Shown here: piece after piece, positions 7,886 to 15,881 of the stretch
How positions within the stretch are numbered: position 1 is the stretch's first letter
Layout: each line of letters begins with the position of its first letter
Assembly: GCA_019873665.1 (NCBI GenBank)
Contig: JAIOAV010000008.1
Coordinates: 1 to 64,000, forward strand
Length of the DNA: 64,000 nt
Source: Chloroflexota bacterium
GTDB lineage: Bacteria; Chloroflexota; Anaerolineae; JAAYEA01
Direction of reading: 5' to 3'
Translations under genes and position numbers: made by a program
Notes under the pieces: generated by a model
Databases searched by the model: none
What the model was told of the DNA's origin: nothing
Seen by the model: the letters and a program-made list of their open reading frames with translations, nothing else

Positions 7886-9205
7886 TCAGGCGGAGAGGAG
7901 CAGGGCAAAATGCGGCCATTCGTAACGGCGCAACCGCCCCTGCTGCGCCGGCAGGTCTTCATCCACCACCTGATACGCTGCCCGTCCCGCCAGCACCTGC
8001 GCCAGCGCGTCCGCGAATTCGACGAGCACGCCGGGCTCCAAGCGTGGACGGTTATGCGAGGGGCATATCGCATCAAGCCGTGACGCCAACGCGGCCAGGC
8101 GAGCCGCCGATTGCGCCAGCATGTCCAGATCCGAATCGGCAAAGTGGCAATAGAGCGTGCCGGGGTAAAAAGAGTCCCCCGTAAAGAGCAAACGGTCCGC
8201 CTCATCGTACAGGCAGATGCTATCCGCCGAGTGGCCGGGCGTATGCCATACCTGCAACATCTTGCCGCCGAGGTCAATCACCTCTCCCTCCCGCAGGGGA
8301 TGCGTGATGGCAAAGGGCAGAATGCGATAGTCCTCTGGCCGAAATGGCTGCGGCACCGACCAGGGGCGATAGAAAGCCCCTGGTACTAGCGCGCCCATCG
8401 CCGCGATCTCGGCATGAGAGATGCCCTGCATGGCGCGCTGCCGCGCCAGCGGCGTGTCAAAGAGCGCGACCTCGGCAAAGCGGTGGTTGTCGCCGATGTG
8501 GTCATAGTGCGAGTGTGTGTTGACGACCAGGATCGGTTTGTCCGTCAGCCGCTGCACCTCCAGCTCGATGTTGCCGATACCCATGCCGGTATCAATCAGC
8601 GCCGCACGGCGCTCGCCGATTACCAGATACGACTGGGCTCGCTCGTAATGACCTGGCTCAGTCAGCGCGTATACGCCCCTGGCCACGAGCGTCGTCTCGA
8701 ACCATGACCCGCCCACACCGCGCGTCGCGACCACCTGGCACGGCTGGATGACGCCGCCGGTGCCGGGTATAGGCAGGATCAGCAGCAGATCTCCATCCGC
8801 CAGCCAATCCTTGGTGTCAACGCCGCGCACGATCCACTTGCCGGCCGCCCGCAGCCGGCGCGCATTGGGCACATCGCTGCGATCCGGCGCATCCGGCCCG
8901 CAGCCATAGGCAAAGGCGATCACGTCGCTATCCCAGAGCACAACGCGCTCTGTCGCCTCCGGCGTCAGATAGCCCCCCTCCGGCAGCACGAGCACCGGAA
9001 TAGAGCCGCTGCACGCTTTGTTGCGGACCGCCTCGACGTCAGACGCAGCAACGACAGGCTGAGAGAAACGCCCCAACGCCGACCAACCGGCCAGACCGGT
9101 CTTGTGCACCTCAACCCATCCCGCAGTCGGCTCGGGGGCTTCCCACCAGGTCTCGCACGGCGACGTGCTCGAGCGCCTTGTCAGATTCTGGAGCTTGACG
9201 GACAT
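7886..9205 (-). CDS. Metallo-beta-lactamase fold hydrolase with extra N-terminal region
   Basis: A 439-residue protein. The C-terminal 300 residues are a metallo-beta-lactamase domain: THSHYDHIGD (HxHxDH metal site), VWHTPGHSADS, LLFTGDSFYPG and CPSHNRP. The first 140 residues (SVKLQNLTRRSST through ILPIPGTGG) are not a domain I recognise; they hold two Trp-rich strands and no metal motif. The start MSVKLQ follows GGGAGGTGGTTAGG; the ORF track adds 61 codons that belong to the preceding gene. It begins one base after the stop of the glycyl-radical activating enzyme, so the two are surely co-translated. Function is likely hydrolysis of a thioester, phosphoester or lactone; the substrate cannot be read from the sequence. 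Confidence 0.82.
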   Translation of the reverse strand: MSVKLQNLTRRSSTSPCETWWEAPEPTAGWVEVHKTGLAGWSALGRFSQPVVAASDVEAVRNKACSGSIPVLVLPEGGYLTPEATERVVLWDSDVIAFAYGCGPDAPDRSDVPNARRLRAAGKWIVRGVDTKDWLADGDLLLILPIPGTGGVIQPCQVVATRGVGGSWFETTLVARGVYALTEPGHYERAQSYLVIGERRAALIDTGMGIGNIELEVQRLTDKPILVVNTHSHYDHIGDNHRFAEVALFDTPLARQRAMQGISHAEIAAMGALVPGAFYRPWSVPQPFRPEDYRILPFAITHPLREGEVIDLGGKMLQVWHTPGHSADSICLYDEADRLLFTGDSFYPGTLYCHFADSDLDMLAQSAARLAALASRLDAICPSHNRPRLEPGVLVEFADALAQVLAGRAAYQVVDEDLPAQQGRLRRYEWPHFALLLSA

Positions 9206-9206
9206 C

Positions 9207-10112
9207 CTAACCACCTCCCATAGAGACTCGCAGTCCCCGTTCCTCAAAGCACGCCGCCGCGAGATGCTTCTGCTCTTCGGTGAGCGGGACGAGGGCCAGA
9301 GGTGGCAGCGGGCTATCCAGACGCGGCAGCTTGCTCTCGCCCAGGCGATGATACGGTAGCAGATGCACTTCATCCAGTCCCAAATCACGGAGCAGCGCGG
9401 CGATCGCTCCCAGGTTTTCTGGTCGCGCTGTCATCGTTGGCACGATCGGCAGGCGCGGGATCACCGCGACGCCTCGTGCCACCAGACGACTCAAGTTGCC
9501 AAGGATCAGCGCGTTGTCCTGCCGCGTGAACTCGCGGTGCAGCGCGGCGTCAACAGCCTTGACGTCGTATAGGATCAGGTCGAGGTAAGGGAGGACGCTC
9601 TCCAGTATCTCCCAATCAGCAAAGCCGCACGTCTCCAGCGCCGTATGGAGCTGGCTCTCCTTGCACAGTCGCAGGAACTCGCGCAGCGCCAGCGGCTGCA
9701 TGGTCGGCTCGCCACCCGAGACGGTAACGCCGCCGCCCGACGTGCGATAGAACGGCTCGTCGCGCCGCACCTCCTGCAATAGCTCCTCCGGCGTGTAGTA
9801 ACGGCCCACGACGCGCAGCGCTTCGGCAAAACAGACCTCCGCGCATTTGCCACAGCGTGTGCACTTGTCCCGGATGATGCGGCTCTCCCCCTGATACGTG
9901 ATCGCCCCCTGCGGGCACACCTCCTGGCACTTGCCACAGCCAATGCAAAGGTTGGCGTAGAACGCCATCTCTGGGTGTGGCAGCAGCCCTTCCGGATTCT
10001 GGCACCAGCGGCAACGCAGGGGACATCCCTTGAAAAACACCAGGGTGCGAATGCCGGGCCCATCGTGTAGCGAGAATCGTTGGATATCAAAGACAAGGGC
10101 TTCGCAGCGCAT
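9207..10112 (-). CDS. Glycyl-radical enzyme activating protein (radical SAM, PflA family)
   Basis: A 301-residue radical SAM enzyme. FFKGCPLRCRWCQNPEG carries the CxxxCxxC cluster that binds 4Fe-4S and S-adenosylmethionine. Between this and the barrel core lies a two-cluster ferredoxin insert, CIGCGKCQEVCP and CTRCGKCAEVC, which is the hallmark of activases for non-PFL glycyl-radical enzymes such as diol dehydratases, hydroxybenzylsuccinate-type enzymes and choline lyase. GGGVTVSGGEPTMQ is the family GGE motif. The start MRCEALVFD follows AAGGAGATCGGC; the upstream in-frame codons run through the promoter. First gene of a three-gene unit. No glycyl-radical enzyme is encoded in this window, so its target lies elsewhere. 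Confidence 0.9.
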   Translation of the reverse strand: MRCEALVFDIQRFSLHDGPGIRTLVFFKGCPLRCRWCQNPEGLLPHPEMAFYANLCIGCGKCQEVCPQGAITYQGESRIIRDKCTRCGKCAEVCFAEALRVVGRYYTPEELLQEVRRDEPFYRTSGGGVTVSGGEPTMQPLALREFLRLCKESQLHTALETCGFADWEILESVLPYLDLILYDVKAVDAALHREFTRQDNALILGNLSRLVARGVAVIPRLPIVPTMTARPENLGAIAALLRDLGLDEVHLLPYHRLGESKLPRLDSPLPPLALVPLTEEQKHLAAACFEERGLRVSMGGG

Positions 10113-10139
10113 GCCGATCTCCTTCATCAGGTAGCGGTG

Positions 10140-10168
10140 ATTATACACGGGCGGCCCGATCGGGTCAA
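10140..10168 (-). promoter_or_regulatory. Near-consensus sigma-70 promoter for the activase unit
   Basis: On the minus strand TTGACC, a 17-base spacer and a perfect TATAAT, 27 bases upstream of the activase start. It drives the activase, metallo-beta-lactamase and MocA/HAD genes and is back-to-back with the N-acetylneuraminate lyase gene. Confidence 0.75.
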
Positions 10169-10270
10169 AAGGAATGGATCGAGCCGCGTCAAGCGCGGCG
10201 ATTTCGTCGCATACCGCAAGCGTGGTAGAATGCGCCAGACACACCAACATACCGTTCCAGGAGGATGACC

Positions 10271-11173
10271 ATGACACGTTTTGCCGGCGTGTGGCCTGCG
10301 CTGGTTACACCGCTCACGCCCGATGATCAGATCAATGTGGCTGCCACGCGGCGGCTGGTGGAGCATCTGCTCAAAACCGGCATCGGTGGCCTGTACGTCG
10401 GCGGCAGCACCGGCGAGGGTGTCCTTCTGCCGACTGCCACCCGCCAGCGGCTGGCAGAGGTGGTGATCGAGCAGGTGAACCACCGCGTGCCGGTGATGGT
10501 GCACGTCGGCGCGGCGGCCACCGCCGACGCCGTGACGCTGGCCGCCCACGCCGCTGCCAGCGGCGCGGACGCCGTGTCCGCCGTTCCCCCCTTTTACTTC
10601 CAGGTTGGCTTTCGCGGCATCAAGGAGCACTACCAGAGGATCGCCGATGCCTCTCCCCTGCCGCTGTACCTGTATTACATCCCCAGCGCTACAGGGGTGA
10701 ACCTGACCGCGGCGCAGATGGCCGAGCTATGCCAGATATCGCATGTGCGCGGTTTCAAGTACACCGCCTACGACCTCCATCTGCTGGAGCAGATCATGGC
10801 GCTGACCGGCGGCAAGATGAACGTCTTCAGCGGGCCAGATCAGCTCTTCCTCCCCTTCCTGGCGCTGGGAGTGGATGGCGCCATCGGCACGACGTACAAC
10901 GTGCTCGCCAGCCACTATGTGCGGCTCTACGGCGCCTTTCAGCAGGGGGATATGGCAACGGCGCGCCGTCTGCAATCGCAGGCGAATCGCGTCATTGACG
11001 TCTTTGTGGGCTATGGCGGTCTGCCGGCCGTCAAGGAGATGATGCGCTTCATCGGGCTGGACTGCGGCGATTGCCGTCGTCCCCTGCGCAAGCTGGACGA
11101 GGGCGAAGTCGCCGCGCTGCGCGCCGCACTGCAAGAGGCACACTTCTGGGAGCTGGCTGACATCGCCGCATAG
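10271..11173 (+). CDS. nanA: N-acetylneuraminate lyase-like (DHDPS/NAL family)
   Basis: A 300-residue class I aldolase that would split N-acetylneuraminate into N-acetylmannosamine and pyruvate in the cytoplasm. GGSTGEG (residues 44-50) is the pyruvate-carboxylate loop, Tyr136 lies in LYYIPS, and Lys163 in FKYTAYDL is the Schiff-base lysine; these sit almost exactly where E. coli NanA has Tyr137 and Lys165. FSGPDQLFLPFLALGVDGAIGTTYN also resembles NAL more than dihydrodipicolinate synthase. AGGAGG abuts the first ATG, so the second ATG (MTRFAGV) is preferred. A close relative such as a keto-deoxy sugar aldolase cannot be excluded, but NagA nearby and a sialidase at 60858 support sialic acid use. 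Confidence 0.8.
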   Translation: MTRFAGVWPALVTPLTPDDQINVAATRRLVEHLLKTGIGGLYVGGSTGEGVLLPTATRQRLAEVVIEQVNHRVPVMVHVGAAATADAVTLAAHAAASGADAVSAVPPFYFQVGFRGIKEHYQRIADASPLPLYLYYIPSATGVNLTAAQMAELCQISHVRGFKYTAYDLHLLEQIMALTGGKMNVFSGPDQLFLPFLALGVDGAIGTTYNVLASHYVRLYGAFQQGDMATARRLQSQANRVIDVFVGYGGLPAVKEMMRFIGLDCGDCRRPLRKLDEGEVAALRAALQEAHFWELADIAA

Positions 11174-11178
11174 GACAT

Positions 11179-11207
11179 TGGACAGCGGGCAGCTTTGCGC
11201 GTATAAT
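11179..11207 (+). promoter_or_regulatory. Sigma-70 promoter before the Gfo/Idh gene
   Basis: TGGACA, 17 bases and a perfect TATAAT start six bases after the nanA stop codon. The resulting leader is about 160 bases long before the next start codon, long enough for a regulatory structure, though I recognise no known riboswitch in it. Confidence 0.6.
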
Positions 11208-11374
11208 CCGCTGCCTGTAGCCTGGGGCGTATGTGGGCCAGCAAGTAGAGCATATGCGAGGGTGGCGGAGTCCCGCCGGCCGCATTGTCGGTCAGAGTCA
11301 GTGGGCAGAGCAGGGCGAGGCCCCGAATGTGCCAAGTGCATATTGCCACAGGCAAACCATAATCGGAGGGATGA

Positions 11375-12421
11375 ATGAAGCCACTCAACTTTGCCATCAT
11401 CGGCGGGGGCAACATCGGTCGCGTCCATATGGACGCCATCTCCCACATTCCGGATGCCAGAGTGAGCGTCGTCTGCGATGTCTCGCAGGAGAGGGGCTGC
11501 GCTCTCGCCGCCGCGTGCGATGCCTGCTGGGTCGCGAGCTACGAGGAGACTGTGGCGCGACCTGACGTAGATGTGGTTTCCATCTGCACCCCCAGCGGCA
11601 CACACGCCGAGGTTGCTGTCGCCGCGGCCCGCGCCGGGAAACACGTCATCGTCGAGAAGCCCATTGATGTCACGTTGTCGCGTGTTGACCAGATCATCGC
11701 GGCAGCGACAGAGGCAGGCGTCAAGCTCGCTTGCATCTTTCCCCTCCGCTTCATGGAAGGCGTCCACTATACTCGGGAGGCAGTGATGGCGGGTCGTCTG
11801 GGGCGGCTGACGCTGGTGGATGCTTACATCAAGTGGTATCGGCCACAGTCGTACTACACGGGCAGTTGGCGCGGCACGTGGGCGCTGGATGGCGGCGGCG
11901 CGCTGATGAACCAGGGCATCCACAGCATTGACCTCTTGCAGTGGTTCGGCGGCCCCATCAGCACGATCTACGGCCGCACCGCGACACTGGCGCACGAGAT
12001 GGAGACGGAGGACACCGCTGCTGCCGTGCTCACCTTTGACAACGGCGCTATGGGCGTCATCGAGGCCACAACCGCCAGCTGGCCTGGCGATGAGGCGCGG
12101 GTAGAGTTGCATGGCGACCGGGGCACGATCGTGCTGGAGCAGGGGCGCATCGTCCGCTGGAAGCTGGTGGATGCGCCGCCAGGCGAGGAGGAGCGGATGC
12201 TATCGCTGGAAGGGTATCTGGGCAGCGGCGCGCAGGATCCGATGGGGATCAGCTACGAATTGCACCGCCGCCAGCTACAGGATATGGTAGACGCGATTCG
12301 CGAGGACCGCGCGCCAGCCGTGAATGGCGCCGAAGGGCGCAAGGCGGTGGAGATCATCCGCGCCATCTATCGGTCTGCCAAGACGGGTCAGACGGCGCAT
12401 CTGCCGCTGGTGGAATCGTAA
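11375..12421 (+). CDS. Gfo/Idh/MocA family NAD(P)-dependent sugar dehydrogenase
   Basis: A 348-residue oxidoreductase. The Rossmann fold starts at once with [13 protein letters not shown], followed by [12 protein letters not shown] and the family EKP motif in [11 protein letters not shown] (the Lys is catalytic). The C-terminal half has [18 protein letters not shown], the conserved His/Asp region of the substrate pocket. RBS CGGAGGGATGA precedes the ATG. It is the first gene after its promoter, with the NagB-like gene 23 bases downstream. Members oxidise sugars, inositols or sugar acids, or cut glycosides by an oxidative route; which one applies here is not visible. Confidence 0.87.
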   Translation: MKPLNFAIIGGGNIGRVHMDAISHIPDARVSVVCDVSQERGCALAAACDACWVASYEETVARPDVDVVSICTPSGTHAEVAVAAARAGKHVIVEKPIDVTLSRVDQIIAAATEAGVKLACIFPLRFMEGVHYTREAVMAGRLGRLTLVDAYIKWYRPQSYYTGSWRGTWALDGGGALMNQGIHSIDLLQWFGGPISTIYGRTATLAHEMETEDTAAAVLTFDNGAMGVIEATTASWPGDEARVELHGDRGTIVLEQGRIVRWKLVDAPPGEEERMLSLEGYLGSGAQDPMGISYELHRRQLQDMVDAIREDRAPAVNGAEGRKAVEIIRAIYRSAKTGQTAHLPLVES

Positions 12422-12444
12422 CGATAAGGCAAGGAGGGCCTATC

Positions 12445-13401
12445 ATGAAACTGGATCTGCTATCCACGCTCAAGGGTTCACTGCTGGAGGGCTTTTTCCC
12501 CGCGGGATGGGACCTGGCCAAGATTGACGAATGCTGCAGCCATGAGCCGCACGCCATCACGTTGCCGCAGAGCTGGTGGCATCCCGAGTTCGCGCCGGTT
12601 CCCTGCGCTACGCTGGCCGATTTCGAGGTCAAGATGGGGCACGAGGTGGCGCTGGAGATCAAGCGCGCCCGCGACGCGGGGCGCGAGCTGATCCTCATCC
12701 TGCCCGTCGGCCCGATGGGGATGTATCGGTGGATCGTCTATTTCCTGCAGGAGTGGGGCGTGAGCTGCTCCCATGTGCATGGCTTTAACATGGACGAGTG
12801 GAGCGATGCCGAGGGGAACACCCTGCCACCTGAGACGCCGGGCGCATTCGAGGGTGCGATGAACGATGCCTTCTACGTGCCGCTGGGCACGTTGACCGTG
12901 CCCAGGGCGCAGCGCCACTTTGCCACGCGCGATTCGCTGCCGCATTACGCGGCGCAGATCGGCGCGCTGCGGGCCAAGGGCGCGCGCCTGGTGACCATCT
13001 ACGGCATCGGGCGCGTCTTTCATATCGCGTTCTGGGAGCCGCATTTTGCCGGCGAGTTCGACTCGTTGGAGGCATGGAAGGCGCAAACGCACCGCCTGGG
13101 CGCCAAGCTCCACCCACTGACCATCGAGCAGAACGCCATTACCTCATTCAAGAGCCGCACCACCTCCATTCCGGCGTATGCCAATACCATCGGGCCGGGC
13201 CTGTTCTTGAAGTCGGATCGTTGCATCGGCGGCTGCGACGGCGTGCTGGGTCGCGGCATGATGTGGCAGGGCGTCAGCCTGTGGGTGACGCTGCGCTACG
13301 GCCCGGACAAATGGGTGCCCTCTAGCTGGATGCCCACCTTGCCGGGGCGGCTCTTTTTCCTGGAAGAGCTGGCCGGACCGCTGGTGGCAGAGGCGAACTA
13401 G
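12445..13401 (+). CDS. NagB-like glucosamine-6-phosphate deaminase/isomerase homologue, altered active site
   Basis: A 318-residue member of the NagB/6-phosphogluconolactonase superfamily. FNMDEW holds Asp117, matching the proton-shuttling Asp72 of E. coli NagB, and [13 protein letters not shown] (residues 187-199) matches GIGNDGHIAFNEP. In this second motif His193 and Glu198 are kept, but the position of catalytic Asp141 is Val191 and the Gly is Phe. The phosphate loop near residue 87 reads [12 protein letters not shown] instead of the usual TGSTP. The protein is about 50 residues longer than classical NagB. RBS AAGGAGGGCCTATC. It probably acts on a related amino sugar or has changed chemistry, so I would not transfer the nagB name. 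Confidence 0.72.
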   Translation: MKLDLLSTLKGSLLEGFFPAGWDLAKIDECCSHEPHAITLPQSWWHPEFAPVPCATLADFEVKMGHEVALEIKRARDAGRELILILPVGPMGMYRWIVYFLQEWGVSCSHVHGFNMDEWSDAEGNTLPPETPGAFEGAMNDAFYVPLGTLTVPRAQRHFATRDSLPHYAAQIGALRAKGARLVTIYGIGRVFHIAFWEPHFAGEFDSLEAWKAQTHRLGAKLHPLTIEQNAITSFKSRTTSIPAYANTIGPGLFLKSDRCIGGCDGVLGRGMMWQGVSLWVTLRYGPDKWVPSSWMPTLPGRLFFLEELAGPLVAEAN

Positions 13402-13455
13402 ACGAGCAGCATGTGCGGTTAGTTGCGCACCCCTAGCACAGCACGGAGGAGCATC

Positions 13456-14754
13456 ATGTTTGCCGGAACGGCCAAGATCGACATCACTCCATCCGGCCCG
13501 GTCTGGATGGATGGCATGATCCGTGCACACCCTTCGGTCGGCGTGCACGACCCGCTCTATGCGCGCGCGCTCGTGCTGGCGAACGACGCAGACGACCTGA
13601 CCACCGCCTACGCCATCGTCTCGGTAGATGTCTGCGGGCTGCGCACGGAGGACCACACGGCAGCGCGACGAGGAGCTGCTATGCGCAGCAGCGTCCCCGT
13701 GTCCCAGATCATCATCGCCACAACGCACACGCACTCTGGCCCCGCAACCATCGGCTTTTTCAACCAGGCCGAGACCGCATACACGCAGGAGCTGATCAGC
13801 AAGCTGGCAGCGCTGGTCGCGGACGCAGCGACGCACCTCCAGCCGGTGAGGATAGGCTGTGCCTCCGGGCGCGAGGATACCATCAGCCACTACCGGCGGT
13901 TGCTAGCTAAGGATGGCCATGTCGTCATGAACTGGGAGCCATATCCCGCGGACCAGCTCGTGGGTCCGCTGGGCAAGCCCGACACGGAGGTGGGCGTGCT
14001 GGTGGCACGCGGCATGGACGGCGCGCCCGTCGCCATCCTTTTCAATCATGCCGGGCATCCCAACGTGCTTTCCGGTGACAACTATCTGCTCAGCGCCGAG
14101 TATCCGGGACTGGCAGAGCGGCTGCTGGAGGCCGAGTTCGGCGGCATGGCGATCTTTGTCAACGGCGCGCAGGGCACGATGGACATTGACGGGCTGCGCG
14201 ACCGAGACTGGGAGGGGATGGAGCGCACCGGCCACGCGCTGGCTGGCGCGGTGGCAGAGGTGGTGCGCAAGCTGGACTTTTCCGAGCAGCCCGCCATCTT
14301 GCGCGGCGGGCACATCAACTACACCATCCCCGCTCGCCGCATCACCGATGGTGAGTGGGAATGGGCGCAGCGCGTTCTGGCCCAGACCGGCGGCAAGGTG
14401 CAGGCGATGGCGGACGGCGTGGGCGACGATTATCTCGCGGTGCTCTACCAGCGCCTGCGCGAAGTGCAGGATCGCGACATTCCCATCGAGCAGACCTGTT
14501 TCGTCATCGGCGACTGCGCCTGGCTCACCTTCCCTGGCGAGCTATACACTGAGATCGGGCAGGAGATCAAGCGGCAGAGCCCCTTCGCGCGCACCTATAT
14601 CATCGGCCTCGCCAATGGGCAGGTGGGCTATATCCCGACACGGCAAGCGATCCATGAGGGCGGCTATGCCGAGGACACGCGCCGTGTGGACGAGGCCGCC
14701 GAGAGCATTGTCCTCGCGCATAGCCTCACCCTGCTACGACAACTACGCGGCTAG
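13456..14754 (+). CDS. Neutral/alkaline ceramidase-like protein (N-terminal domain only)
   Basis: A 432-residue protein resembling the catalytic domain of neutral ceramidase. It begins with the family hallmark AGTAKIDITPSGPVWMDG, continues with VSVDVCGLR and IIIATTHTHSGP (the His metal ligands), FNHAGHPNVL and VNGAQGTMDID, and ends with LTFPGELYTEIG and GLANGQVGYIPT. Neutral ceramidase proper hydrolyses ceramide to sphingosine and fatty acid and carries an extra C-terminal immunoglobulin-like domain and a signal peptide; both are missing here. Many bacterial proteins of this type sit in carbohydrate clusters and have unknown amide or ester substrates. RBS GGAGGAGCATC. It follows the NagB-like gene by 54 bases. 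Deacylation of a glycolipid or an N-acyl sugar is a reasonable guess. Confidence 0.75.
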   Translation: MFAGTAKIDITPSGPVWMDGMIRAHPSVGVHDPLYARALVLANDADDLTTAYAIVSVDVCGLRTEDHTAARRGAAMRSSVPVSQIIIATTHTHSGPATIGFFNQAETAYTQELISKLAALVADAATHLQPVRIGCASGREDTISHYRRLLAKDGHVVMNWEPYPADQLVGPLGKPDTEVGVLVARGMDGAPVAILFNHAGHPNVLSGDNYLLSAEYPGLAERLLEAEFGGMAIFVNGAQGTMDIDGLRDRDWEGMERTGHALAGAVAEVVRKLDFSEQPAILRGGHINYTIPARRITDGEWEWAQRVLAQTGGKVQAMADGVGDDYLAVLYQRLREVQDRDIPIEQTCFVIGDCAWLTFPGELYTEIGQEIKRQSPFARTYIIGLANGQVGYIPTRQAIHEGGYAEDTRRVDEAAESIVLAHSLTLLRQLRG

Positions 14755-14831
14755 GCCATAGGAGACGCCTGCAACAGCAGGTCAGGCAATACAATCCTCA
14801 TAAAGCTAATAGAAGTTGAGCAACCCGGTCC

Positions 14832-14914
14832 GTCATTGCGAGTGCAGTTCCCGCAGCAATCCCTGATAGCTGGGTAGGGGATTGCTGCGGGGGCAAAAGC
14901 CCCCTCGCAATGAC
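14832..14914. repeat. Palindromic GTCATTGCGAG / GCAGCAATCCC repeat element
   Basis: Outer arms GTCATTGCGAG (14832-14842) and CTCGCAATGAC (14904-14914) and inner arms CCCGCAGCAATCCC (14850-14863) and GGGATTGCTGCGGG (14878-14891) form a long interrupted hairpin. The same words (TCATTGCGAG, GCAATC) recur in reverse at 24672-24796, so this is a dispersed non-coding family, probably REP- or MITE-like. Confidence 0.8.
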
Positions 14915-14983
14915 CTGAATGGCCCAAGCTGCGAGTAGTGGTGGGATTTGGCGCGTTAGCCCTGATAGCTCGGCAGATGATAT

Positions 14984-15011
14984 TTGACATTTGGCGCTTC
15001 TATGGTATAAT
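14984..15011 (+). promoter_or_regulatory. Consensus sigma-70 promoter for the GntR regulator
   Basis: TTGACA, 16 bases, TATAAT, with an extended -10 TG (TGGTATAAT). Both hexamers are perfect, so it should be strong unless repressed. It drives the regulator and probably the downstream catabolic genes. Confidence 0.85.
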
Positions 15012-15019
15012 GACCATAG
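15000..15019. promoter_or_regulatory. Operator-like inverted repeat over the -10 box
   Basis: CTATGGT-ATAATG-ACCATAG is a perfect 7-bp inverted repeat with a 6-base spacer that covers the -10 hexamer and start region of the GntR promoter. GntR proteins of the HutC/NagR group bind sites of the TGGT(N)ACCA kind, so this is the probable autoregulatory operator. Confidence 0.65.
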
Positions 15020-15058
15020 CTTGTTATAATGAGTATATCATCTTGATCAGGGAGGCCG

Positions 15059-15805
15059 ATGGAGAACGAGCCGCTCTATCGCCAGGTATATGACCAGCTC
15101 CGACAACGCATCCTGTCCGGCGCCTATCGCCGAGGCGTTGCGCTCCCCTCTGAGCCGCGCCTCTGCGAAGAGTTCGGCGTCAGCCGCATTACCATCCGCC
15201 GCGCCATGCACGAGCTGGCGCTGGATGGCCTCGTCGAGCGGCGGCAGGGGCTGGGAAACTTTGTCCGCAGCACGCCGCAGAACGTCGTGATCGGCCTCTC
15301 CAGCTTTACCTCCGACGTCGCCGCCGGCAATCTGCGCTTGGTGCGCACACTTCTCGCCGATGAGCTCATCCCTGCCAACGAGCAGGTCGCCGCGAAACTA
15401 GGCGTACAGTCCGGTTCGATGGTGCGTCACCTAGTGCGGCTGGACGATGAGGGCGGCATGCCGTTATCGGTGGATGAGGCATTCATCCCACCAGCGTTTG
15501 CCGCCGCTATCACCGCCGAAGTTGCCGGATCGCCACTCTTTATGCACCTCTGGCAGACCGCGTCCAAGATTAGGCTCACCCACACTTTCTATGAGATCGC
15601 CGTGCGGATGCCGGACCCGGTAGATTGCGAGTTGCTGCAGATCGCGCCGGAGGTCCCGTTGCTAGTAACCGGCGAAACGCTGCTGGACGCTAGGAACCGG
15701 CCCCTTGGCTGGATCCTGACGCGATACCGGGGGGATCGGTGCCACCTTGCCGGCACCGTCAAGCTCGTACAACGCGCGACCAAGCAAGGCACGGTAGGGG
15801 AGTGA
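15059..15805 (+). CDS. GntR-family transcriptional regulator, HutC/NagR subgroup
   Basis: A 248-residue regulator. Residues 5-70 are a winged helix: LYRQVYDQLRQRILSGAYRRG, LPSEPRLCEEFGVSRITIRRAMHEL, and the wing LVERRQGLGNFV. Residues about 95-240 form the UTRA (chorismate-lyase-like) ligand domain, with VRHLVRLDDEGGMPLSVDEAFIP and the closing GWILTRYRGDRCHL. UTRA ligands in this subgroup are often phosphorylated amino sugars. RBS GGGAGGCCG. An operator-like palindrome covers its promoter, suggesting autoregulation and control of the aminotransferase-to-nagA operon downstream. Confidence 0.92.
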   Translation: MENEPLYRQVYDQLRQRILSGAYRRGVALPSEPRLCEEFGVSRITIRRAMHELALDGLVERRQGLGNFVRSTPQNVVIGLSSFTSDVAAGNLRLVRTLLADELIPANEQVAAKLGVQSGSMVRHLVRLDDEGGMPLSVDEAFIPPAFAAAITAEVAGSPLFMHLWQTASKIRLTHTFYEIAVRMPDPVDCELLQIAPEVPLLVTGETLLDARNRPLGWILTRYRGDRCHLAGTVKLVQRATKQGTVGE

Positions 15806-15881
15806 GCGTATCAACGTCAAACGCAGTGGCGCTACTCGCCGCGCCCGGCAAATCTTATTCTGCACCTGAAAGGAGCAAGAG

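Larger units (their letters stand above)
14755..15058. other. Intergenic region with palindromic repeat, promoter and operator
   Basis: This 304-base gap separates the ceramidase-like gene from the GntR regulator. Its first part holds a palindromic repeat (14832-14914) related to one at 24672-24796; its last part holds a strong promoter (14984-15011) with an operator-like inverted repeat. No coding frame is convincing. Confidence 0.7.

Noticed and set aside
10271-11173. Dihydrodipicolinate synthase (dapA) as the identity of this aldolase
   Set aside because: GGSTGEG, the LYYIPS tyrosine context and the sialic acid gene context fit N-acetylneuraminate lyase better, although the fold is shared.
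11233-11565. 110-codon ORF in the leader of the Gfo/Idh gene
   Set aside because: Its frame runs into the dehydrogenase in another frame and lacks a ribosome site; it is more likely leader RNA.
10727-12112. 461-codon minus-strand ORF over nanA and the Gfo/Idh gene
   Set aside because: It spans two good plus-strand genes and an intergenic promoter, and its translation has no recognisable domain.
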